Assembly (NCBI GenBank): GCA_039602395.1
Contig: JBCNJP010000006.1
Coordinates: 16,232,952-16,296,951, forward strand
DNA from: Deinandra increscens subsp. villosa
Taxonomy: Eukaryota; Streptophyta; Magnoliopsida; Asterales; Asteraceae
Length of the DNA: 64,000 nt
Reading direction: 5' to 3'
A model generated the notes under the pieces. It had not been told where the DNA came from and ran no database searches. It worked only from the letters and a program-made list of their open reading frames with translations. This document shows, piece by piece, positions 30,743 through 39,015 of the stretch. A program made the translations under genes and the position numbers. Position 1 is the stretch's first letter. The number at the start of each line of letters is the position of its first letter.

Positions 30743-32160
30743 ATGCTTCTTGAGATGAATGAGCAATTAAAGTTCTTAGTGGAGAAATTTAAAGCTCAGG
30801 GGGAGTTAGGAGACGGTTCAGGGTGTAATGAAGACCCAATGCGTTTCTTGAACGATGATCCTGACCAAGATGACCAAGGGAATGTTGGTGGCGGTCCAGG
30901 CCCATCTGGAACTATGGGTTCGGGTGCTGGTGCATCATCATCCCAGGGGGAGAAGGATTCGAGAGAAGCAGTGCCAATTTCAATAATTCCATCTAGTCAA
31001 GCAGCTAAAAGTCTGAATGAATTTGCTGAAATGCTACAGACGCTTGAAGAGGGGGAATTTGTTGGTGAGTTGACGGTGGAGGAGTTAAAACGAGTTTTTG
31101 AATTAAATGAAGAAGAGCTTAGAAAGACAGCTGAGAAAGAACCAGAGAAATACAATGAACCAGAACCAGAGTCGGATGAAGACATTGATGGTATATTTGA
31201 AGAAGAAGTTGAAGTGGAGGATATTACAGAGGAAGAGTATCCAGATCTGTACTCCAACTTCAATAACAATCAAACTGCTGGTGATGAATTTGAAGTGTTT
31301 CCTAAAGATAAAGATGCTGAAGTTGAAGAGGTTTTGAAAAAGAAAGAAGCTGAGAAACCTGAAGACCCGGTGGTTAAGGAGGCACAGGTTCAGAAAAAAA
31401 ATCAGACGTTTAAAGAATTTATGAAAGCATTTCATGCAAACTATGTGCCGCCTCCGAAACCAGTTAAGCAAAGATCGTCTTTTAAGTTTAAGGGTCGGGT
31501 GTCAGGAGAAATTATCAGCTGGATGTATGCTTCGAGTTTGGGGTGATATGGAATTAAACGTGCAAACGGGATCCAGAACTTCAAGCGAGCCAAGGATTTC
31601 AGTAGTTTACCGGTTTGGGATGTTCGTGAGCTGGCGAGAAAACCTTTTTGCTGTTATGGCAATGATGCGGTAGGAATGCATTTTAAGAAGGTTCTCGAGA
31701 AAGAGTGTCATGAAGGGTTTCAGTTTCTGGATCCTCAAAGACCTAAACGATGTCGATCTACGACAAGAGTTCATGCATTGACTGGTAAAAAGCTGATTAT
31801 TCTGGTTTTCCAAAAAAGCCTGATGTTATGAAGAAGATACCACTGATGAAGATGCAACAAGACTTTATCAAGAATCTGAGGTGGTGGTATTACAATGAAA
31901 AGACGGGTGAAGCAGTTATTGTTTTGGAAGAAGAGAATCGGGTTGTGAAGATCTACGATCCTATGTTGCTGATTAACTTGTCAAAGGCTGATATTGCTGA
32001 GTTGTATTACAATCCTATCCTGTATCATCCTGATTTTATGGATCAAGCGCTGAAGTTCCAGAGGGTGATAAGGGTTTGTTTTGCATGCAACATTTTTGCC
32101 GGAAACAATCATGATTTGGTTAGGAAAGGTGATGAGGCTACTTCAGATGCTCGAGGCTGA
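30743..32160 (+). pseudogene. Degenerate gag-like protein gene of the non-autonomous element
   Basis: An open frame of 267 codons runs from ATG 30743 to a TGA at 31544-31546. The same frame stays open and protein-like after this stop to 31831 (segments such as KRAKDFSSLPVWDVRELARKP). A shift at an A-run near 31811-31818 then moves coding to the frame of ATG 31828, which stays open to a stop at 32158-32160. One nonsense and one frameshift therefore break a product of about 470 residues. The first part is rich in Gly/Ser, then strongly acidic (runs of Glu/Asp at residues about 125-180), then Lys-rich. The end has RWWYYNEKTGEAVIVLEEEN and a lone CFAC. There is no CCHC zinc knuckle, protease DTG or YxDD motif. 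I do not recognise the family; a retroelement gag or an element-specific protein is inferred from position. The true start may be lost with the deleted leader. Confidence 0.6.
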
Positions 32161-32183
32161 TGAAGAACGGTCCAGCTGTTGCC

Positions 32184-32192
32184 AAGGGGGAG
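32184..32192 (+). promoter_or_regulatory. Polypurine tract of the non-autonomous element
   Basis: AAGGGGGAG lies two bases upstream of the 3' LTR start (TGTTGA at 32195). This is the standard place and composition for the plus-strand primer of LTR retrotransposons, and it confirms the element's orientation. Confidence 0.85.
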
Positions 32193-32194
32193 TT

Positions 32195-32552
32195 TGTTGA
32201 TACACGAAATGGCAATGAGCTGGATCGATTGAAGACACAAAGTTTTGATTTAGGTTTGTTGGCCGAACTCCGGCCGAACCTTGGCCGAGCCTTGGCCGAA
32301 CCTGGGGTTCGGGCAAGCTATGGAGTTCGGACGTCCGTAGGTCTATAAATAGATTTGTGTCTTTGTATTTTGTAAGTTTCTGAGAGAGTTTGAGCGAACT
32401 TGTCTGTGAGTTGTCTCTGTGTAATTCTCTGTAACTCTGATTCTCTATCAATAAGAGATTGAGTTTTATTTACGTTTTGTGTGTTGATTCTCACTTGATT
32501 ACGTTTGCATTCGATCAATTCGTCCAAACCGATCCGTATCCAGGCTCTTTCA
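32195..32552 (+). repeat. 3' LTR of the non-autonomous element (complete, 358 bp)
   Basis: It starts TGTTGATACACG and ends CAGGCTCTTTCA. It has the same CCGAAC/GTTCGG cluster as the 5' LTR (32261-32337) and TATAAATA at 32344-32351. The satellite resumes at 32553 with CAACTGACCCTC in register with the left flank. The last 17 bases show what the 5' LTR has lost. The end resembles that of the solo LTR at 34212 (CACTTTCA), which supports the boundary. Confidence 0.93.
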
Positions 32553-33868
32553 CAACTGACCCTCATTTCCCCTAAACACACCTTATTAGGCCATCATTGG
32601 TCCTAAACACAACTTATTGGTTACATACACACCTTATTGGGACTCATTGGTCCCAACTGACCCTCATTTCCCCTAAACACACCTTATTGGACCATCATTG
32701 GTCCTAAACAAAACTTATTGGTTTCTTACATACCCTATTGGGACTCATTGGTCCCAACTGACCCTCATTTCCCTTAGACCCACCTTATTGGGCCATCATT
32801 TGTCCTAAACAAAACGTATTGGTTACATACACATCTTATTGGGACTCACTAGTCCCAACTAACCCTTATTTCCCCTAAACACACCTTATTGGGCCATTAT
32901 TGGTCCTAATTCCTAAACATGCTTATTTGTTATATACACACCTTATTGGGACTCATTAGTCCTAACTAACCCTCATTGCCCATAAACCAACTTATTAGGC
33001 TATCATTAGTCCTAAACACAACTTATTGGTTACATACACACCTTATTGGGATTCATTGGTCCCAACTGACCCTCTGCCCCTAAACACACCTTATTGGGCC
33101 ATCATTGGTCCTAAACACAAATTTTTGGTTACATACACAACTTATTGGGACTCATTTGTCCTAACTGACCCTCATTTCCCCTAAACACGCATTATTGGGC
33201 CATCATTTTTCCTAAATATGCTTATTGGTTATATACACACTTTATTGGGACTCATTGGTCCCAACTAACCCTCATTGCCCCTAAACACACCTTATTGGGC
33301 CATCATTAGTCCTAAACATGCTTATTGGTTATATACACACCTTATTCGGACTCATTGGTCCCAACTGACACTCATTGCCCATAAACACACCTTATTGAGA
33401 TATCATTTTTCTTAAACACAACTTATAGGTTACATATACGCCTTATTATGACTCATTGGTCCCAACTGACCCTCATTTCCCCTAAACACATATTATTGGG
33501 CCATCATTGTTCCTAAACACAACTTATTGGTTACATACACACCTTATTGGGACTATTTGATCCCAACTGACCCTCATTTCCCCTAAACACACATTCCTGG
33601 GCCATCATTGTTCCTAAACACAACTTATTGGTTACATACACACCTTATTGGGACTCTTTGGTCCCACATGACCCTCATTTCCCCTAAGAACACTTATTGG
33701 GCCATCATTGGTCCTAAAAAAAACTTATTGGTCACATACTCACCTTATTGGGACTCATTGGTCCCAACTGACCCTATTTCCCCTAAACACACCTTATTGG
33801 GCCATCATTGGTCCTAAACACAACCTATTGGTTACATACACACCTTATTGGGACTCATTGGTCCCAAC
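32553..33868 (+). repeat. Satellite array, forward orientation, between two LTR insertions
   Basis: About 13 monomers in the same orientation as the left block. They belong to the older mixed subfamily: GCCCATAAACACACC, GAGATATCATT, ACTTATAGGTTACATATACG and AAACGTATTGG variants. An 8-bp duplication (CCTAATTCCTAAAC) lies near 32906-32918. No other feature is seen. Confidence 0.97.
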
Positions 33869-34212
33869 TGTTGATACATGGTCCTTGATCGTCATGTGAA
33901 GTATCGAATACAAGACAAATTACACAAGGATGCTGAGGTCCGAACTCAGGCCGAACCTGGAGTTCGGACATGGCCGAACCATGGGACGAACCTGAGGTTC
34001 GGATCAGCAGTTTCTCTAGTATATATATTTGAGTCTTGAGTTGTATTCAGTAAGGAAAACAGTCTAAGCTTCCGTGTCATATTCTTTGATTGTACTCTGT
34101 GGTTATCTCTGTGGTTAATACAAGTCATTTGTATTTACTCTTTGTGTTTCATCTCGTATTACATTGATTTCGTTACGACTAAGTAGAAGATCCATACGCT
34201 CACGCACTTTCA
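33869..34212 (+). mobile_element. Solo LTR (344 bp) with perfect 5-bp target duplication
   Basis: It starts TGTTGATACATGG and ends CGCACTTTCA. It is flanked by CCAAC at 33864-33868 and CCAAC at 34213-34217, after which the monomer continues as TGACTCTC. No internal region or second LTR is present, so the element was reduced by recombination between its two LTRs. Its ends, its CCGAAC/GTTCGG cluster (33939-34002) and its TATATATATT (34020-34029) relate it distantly to the element at 30395-32552, but the middle is clearly diverged, so it is a sister family rather than the same one. Confidence 0.93.
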
Positions 34213-36921
34213 CCAACTGACTCTCATTTCCCCTAAACACACCTTATTGGGCCATCATTGGTCCTAAACACAACTTATTGGTTACATACACACCTTATTG
34301 GGACTCATTGGTCCCAACTGACCCTCATTTACCATAAACACACCTTATTGGGAATCATTGGTCCCAACTGACCCTCATGCCCCTAGAACCACCTTATTGG
34401 GCCATCATTTGTCCTAAACAAAACGTATTGGTTGCATACACATCTTATTGGGACTCATTGGTCCCAACTGACCCTTATTTCCCGTAAACACACCTTATTG
34501 GGCCATCATTGGTCCTAAGCATGCTTATTTGTTATATACACACCTTATTGGGACTCATTGGTCCTAACTGACCCTCATTGCCCCTAAACACAACTTATTG
34601 GGCCATCATTAGTCCTAAACACAACTTATTGGTTACATACACACCTCATTGGGACTCATTGGTCCCAACTGACCCTCATTGCCCCTAAACACACCTTATT
34701 GGGCCATCATTTGTCCTAAACACAAATATTTGGTTACATACACACCTTATTGGACTCATTTGTCCCAATTGACCCTCATTTCCCCTAAACACGCCTTATT
34801 GGGCCATTATTGGTCCTAAACATGCTTATTTGTTATATACACACCTTATTGGGACTCATTGGTCCTAACTAACCCTCATTGCCCCTAAACCAACTTATTG
34901 GGCCATCATTAGTCCTAAACACAACTTATTGGTTACATACACACCTTATTGGGAATCATTGGTCCCAACTGACCCTCATTGCCCCTAAACACACCTTAGT
35001 GGGCCATCATTGGTCCTAAACACAAATTTTTGGTTACATACACAACTTATTGGGACTCATTTGTCCCAACTGACCCTCATTTCCCCTAAACACACATTAT
35101 TGGGCCATCATTTTTCTTAAACATGCTTAATGGTTATATACACACTTTATTGGGACACATTGGTCCCAACTAACCCTCGTTGCCCCTAAACACACCTTAT
35201 TGGGCCATCATTAGTCCAAAACATGCTTATTGGTTGTATACACACCTTATTCGGACTCATTGGTCCCAATTAACACTCATTGCCCATAAACACACCTTAT
35301 TGAGATATCATTGTTCCTAAACACAACTTATAGGTTACATATACGCCTTATTGTGACTCATTGGTCCCAACTGACCCTAATTTCCCCTAAACACATATTA
35401 TTGGGCCATCATTGTTCCTAAACACAACTTATTGGTTACATACACACCTTATTGGGACTCATTGGTCCTAACTGGCCCTCATTGCCCCTAAACACAACTT
35501 ATTGGGCCATCATTAGTCCTAAACACAACTTATTGGTTACATACACACCTTATTGGGACTCATTGGTCCCAAATGATCCTCATTTCCCCTAAGAACACCT
35601 TATTGGGCCATCATTGGTCCTTAACAAAACTTATTGGTTACATACTCACCTTATTGGGACTCATTGGTCCCAACTGACCCTATTTCCCCTAAACACACCT
35701 TATTGGGCCATCATTGGTCCTAAACACAACTTATTGGTTATATACACGCCTTATTGGGATTCATTGGTCCCAACTGACCCTCATTTCCTCTAAACACACC
35801 TTATTGGGCTATCATTGGTCCAAAACACAACTTATTGGCTACATACACACCTTATTGGGACTCATTGGTCCCAACTGACCCTCATTTCCCCTAAACACAC
35901 CTTATTGGACCATCATTGGTCATAAACAAAACTTATTGGTTACTTACATACCTTATTGGGACTCATTGGACCCAACTGACCCTCATTGCCCCTAGACCCA
36001 CCTTATTGGGCCATCATTTGTCCTAAACAAAACGTATTGTTTACATACACATCTTATTGGGACTCATTGGTCCCAACTGACCCTTATTTCCCCTAAACAC
36101 ACCTTATTGGGCCATCATTGGTCCTAAACATGCTTATTTGTTATATACACACCTTATTGGGACTCATTGGTCCTAACTGACACTCATTGCCCATAAACCA
36201 ACTTATAGGGCCATCATTAGTCCTAAACACAACTTATTGGTTACATACACACCTTATTGGGACTCATTGGTCCCAACTGACCCTCATTGCCCCTAAACAC
36301 ACCTTATTTGGCCATCATTGGTCCTAAACACAAAACTTTGGTTACATACACACCTTATTGGGACTCATTTGTCCCAACTGACCCTCATTTCCCCTAAACA
36401 CACATTATTGGGCCATCATTTTTCCTAAACATGCTTATTGGTTATATACACACTTTATTGGGACTCATTGGTCCCAACTAACCCTCATTGCCCCTAAACA
36501 CACCTTATTGGGCCATCATTAGTCCTAAACATGCTTATTGGTTATATACACACCTTATTCGGACTCATTGGTCCCAACTGACACTCATTGCCCATAAACA
36601 CACCTTATTGAGCTATCATTGTTCCTAAACACAACTTATAGGTTACATATACGCCTTATTGTGACTCATTGGTCCCAACTGACCCTCATTTCCCCTAAAA
36701 CACTTATTGGGCCATCATTGGTCCTAAACAAACTTATTGGTTACATACTCACCTTATTGGGACTCATTGGTCCCAACTGACCCTATTTCCCCTAAACACA
36801 CCTTATTGGGCCATCATTGGTCCTAAACACAACTTATTGGTTACATACACACCTTATTGGGACTCATTGGTCCTAACTGGCCCTCATTGCCCCTAAACAC
36901 AACTTATTGGGCCATCATTAG
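34213..36921 (+). repeat. Satellite array, forward orientation, up to the first gap
   Basis: About 27 monomers of the older mixed subfamily run to the gap without change of orientation. A half-monomer deletion lies near 34350: ACACCTTATTGGGAATCATT runs straight into GGTCCCAACTG, about 51 bp short. Variants with GCCCATAAACACACC and TTATAGGTTACATATACG at about 35280 and 36590 match variants of the reverse array across the gap. Confidence 0.97.
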
Positions 36922-37421
36922 NNNNNNNNNNNNNNNNNNNNNNNNNNNNNNNNNNNNNNNNNNNNNNNNNNNNNNNNNNNNNNNNNNNNNNNNNNNNNNN
37001 NNNNNNNNNNNNNNNNNNNNNNNNNNNNNNNNNNNNNNNNNNNNNNNNNNNNNNNNNNNNNNNNNNNNNNNNNNNNNNNNNNNNNNNNNNNNNNNNNNNN
37101 NNNNNNNNNNNNNNNNNNNNNNNNNNNNNNNNNNNNNNNNNNNNNNNNNNNNNNNNNNNNNNNNNNNNNNNNNNNNNNNNNNNNNNNNNNNNNNNNNNNN
37201 NNNNNNNNNNNNNNNNNNNNNNNNNNNNNNNNNNNNNNNNNNNNNNNNNNNNNNNNNNNNNNNNNNNNNNNNNNNNNNNNNNNNNNNNNNNNNNNNNNNN
37301 NNNNNNNNNNNNNNNNNNNNNNNNNNNNNNNNNNNNNNNNNNNNNNNNNNNNNNNNNNNNNNNNNNNNNNNNNNNNNNNNNNNNNNNNNNNNNNNNNNNN
37401 NNNNNNNNNNNNNNNNNNNNN
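36922..37421. other. Assembly gap, exactly 500 N
   Basis: The run of N is 500 bases, the same as the second gap, which marks a fixed-size scaffold join of unknown real length. The satellite changes orientation across it. The right side opens inside a retroelement whose remaining body and 3' LTR are missing, so at least several kilobases may be absent here. Confidence 0.97.
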
Positions 37422-37638
37422 TTATTAGTGTTTTTAGAGTCGTTCCGAGCACATCAATATGTACGAAAGATAATTCAACCAATTGTATTGAATCGGATTA
37501 TGTTTAGTGGAACCATGTCGACTAAATATATTTAAAGAGCGATTCAGTCAATTTCGCGACTTTCGAGTTCAGAACCCCAGTTCGCGAAAGTATGCCGGTT
37601 TAAAATAGACCGGCCTGGGTTTGCGTGTGGTGATCAAG
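37422..37638 (-). other. Retroelement leader and possible gag start
   Basis: This is single-copy sequence between the gap and the primer site, read on the minus strand. It includes an ATG at 37482 whose frame stays open for 20 codons to the gap, beginning MVELSFVHIDVL. This is the place where a gag frame would start, but too little is left to recognise a gag domain. No other feature is seen. Confidence 0.4.
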
Positions 37639-37650
37639 GCTCTGATACCA
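37639..37650 (-). promoter_or_regulatory. Primer binding site, initiator Met-tRNA type
   Basis: The minus strand reads TGGTATCAGAGC followed by CTTGATC. This is the well-known plant LTR retrotransposon primer site complementary to the 3' end of initiator methionine tRNA. It lies one base inside the LTR end (CATCA), and it fixes the element's strand and LTR edge. Confidence 0.9.
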
Positions 37651-37651
37651 C

Positions 37652-39015
37652 TGATGGGTTACGACAGTGGCATTCGGGTCTCGGTAATAGCAATTTTTTT
37701 TATTTTTATTTAGAAATAATTATTTACAATAAATAATTATTAAACGATTACCGAATAAATAGTAAATTAAATTTGGATAATTAAATTAACAATTAATTTA
37801 ATAGGCAGCGGAAAACGTTTTAATTTACTAACGCGAAAACCAGATAATTAGCGTAAACCTAAAACAACAGGATTCGACAATCACCAAACGCGCAAACACC
37901 AAAGAAAACGCGTTTTAATCAAAACGCGACAATTAATATAATCAAACAATTGAATCTAAACTATAACGAGTTTAGATATACCTGAGCGGTGATTCAAACA
38001 AACGCTTGAGACACCGGAAGTCAACGGGTGACGCTAGGGTTTCACAGAAGTGATTCGTCTGACGAATCTGACTTTCCTCGCGGACACGGATTTACTACGC
38101 GGTGAATCAAGCACCGAGAAAATCTCGTATGTCGGATCAGGCGCGAATTAGGGTTTCGCGGACGACGGCGGAACACGCGTGAGACACGGTTCGCGACTAG
38201 GGTTGTCGGCGGTGGAACCGGCGACGGCGAGGAGGGCCGGCGGCTGACAAGGCGGCGGCGAGGTACGACGGAGGCCGCGGCGGTGAGCGGCGGTGGGCTG
38301 CGGTCGGGCTGCAGGCGGCGGCGGCTCGGCTTCGGCGGGCTGCTGCTGCGGCGGCTTGATCTCGGCGGGCGGCGGCGACCCGGTGGCTGCGGCGGCGGCG
38401 ATGGAGGATGGCGGACGGCGGCGGCTTTGTGAGCGGCAGTCGGCAGCGGTGAAACGACAGGGCGGCGACGGTGATCTAGGATATGGGTTCTTGCCGACAA
38501 GTCGTCGGAGAACGAGGAGGCGGCGGCGGCGGGGTGGCCGTCGGCGTCGGAGTCGCGAGAGGGTGGAGGGGAGGCCGAAATTTTCACTAATTGGATTAGG
38601 GTTTTGCCTCCCTTAATCAGTTATATTTATAACTGATTTAATTTCCTTTTTAGCCCCTCGATTTTACCTAATCCTTAATCGAACCATTTAATTTCTGAAA
38701 TTAACATTTAAACCTTTAAATGTTTGTCGCTTGCCGAGTATTAGTCAAACTAATAATCTGGCTATTCTCGTCCATGACGTTAGTAACGATATTTAACGTT
38801 TTTGTCGCTTAATTAATCTTTATGATTAATATTGATTTAAGTAATTAATTATGTATCAATTAAACTATTTAATAAACACATAATTAATCTTTCTGCGAAT
38901 TTGCCGGTTATATAGGTAAGGGGTCTTTAATACCCGTTGCCTCCGGTGTAACTCTTACGGGTCTTAACCGGGTCGGGTACTTGATTTAGTCGGATGTGGA
39001 CATCTAAATCCAACA
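37652..39015 (-). repeat. Long LTR (1364 bp) with GC-rich core and telo-boxes
   Basis: It begins TGTTGGATTTAG (minus strand, 39015) and ends ACCCATCA (37652). An AT-rich first third precedes a TATA-like ATAAATATAA inside a perfect inverted repeat (38618-38635). Next comes a strongly GC-rich stretch (about 38160-38570, CCG/CGG runs), with AAACCCTAA-like telo-boxes at 38593-38605, 38197-38205, 38147-38157 and 38034-38045 and a CAGGTATATC splice-donor-like site near 37976-37985. The layout resembles a promoter plus long GC-rich leader. A 181-codon Pro/Arg/Ser frame (38587 to 38042, minus) is low in complexity and is probably not a protein. Confidence 0.75.
38593..38635 (-). promoter_or_regulatory. 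Likely LTR core promoter: palindromic TATA box and telo-box
   Basis: On the minus strand CAGTTATA-AA-TATAACTG forms an 18-bp perfect inverted repeat with a TATA box in the centre. About 13 bp downstream lies AAAACCCTAATCC, a telo-box of the kind found near start sites of highly expressed plant genes. The GC-rich leader follows. The start site itself cannot be placed. Confidence 0.5.

Larger units (their letters stand above)
30395..32552 (+). mobile_element. Non-autonomous LTR retrotransposon with one degenerate gag-like ORF
   Basis: The element is 2158 bp. It has two near-identical direct terminal repeats starting TGTTGATACACG; the right one ends CTCTTTCA (5'-TG...CA-3'). It sits inside one satellite monomer and is flanked by CAAAT (30390-30394) and CAACT (32553-32557), a 5-bp target duplication with one mismatch. 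Between the LTRs there is a single decayed reading frame and a polypurine tract. I see no protease, reverse transcriptase, RNase H or integrase motifs, so it must have moved using enzymes from another element. The 5' LTR has lost its last 17 bp and no tRNA primer site follows it, so the copy could not be copied now. It resembles small gag-only or gutted LTR elements of plants. The superfamily is uncertain; the AAGGGGGAG tract is common in Gypsy-like elements. Confidence 0.9.
37422..39015 (-). mobile_element. 5' end of a minus-strand Copia-type LTR retrotransposon, cut by the gap
   Basis: On the minus strand the order is LTR (39015 to 37652), one base, a primer site complementary to initiator Met-tRNA (37650-37639), then leader sequence into the gap. 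The LTR runs from TGTTGGATTTAG to CCCATCA. No body genes (protease, integrase, reverse transcriptase) are in view, so the superfamily rests on the primer site and LTR form. The satellite resumes at 39016 with CCAAT, the likely 5-bp target site; its partner is hidden by the gap. Confidence 0.8.

Noticed and set aside
30997..31471. Antisense frames opposite the gag-like gene
   Set aside because: They are shadows of the acidic and Lys-rich coding frame (Ser-rich and Phe/Leu-rich translations), with no independent support.
30395..32552. Two solo LTRs with an unrelated insert between them
   Set aside because: The polypurine tract next to the right LTR, the target duplicates at the outer ends and the gag-like frame in the same direction all support one element.
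1..36921. CRISPR-like array
   Set aside because: Repeats are contiguous 101-bp units without unique spacers, no cas genes are present, and the context is a plant genome.
36857..37507. Open frames of about 190-216 codons across the first gap
   Set aside because: They consist mostly of N translated as X, so they are artefacts of the gap.
38042..38587. 181-codon minus-strand frame in the GC-rich part of the LTR
   Set aside because: It is Pro/Arg/Ser/Ala-rich and low in complexity, as expected from CCG-rich DNA, and open frames exist on the other strand as well (38293-38616). It lies within an LTR leader. No domain was recognised.
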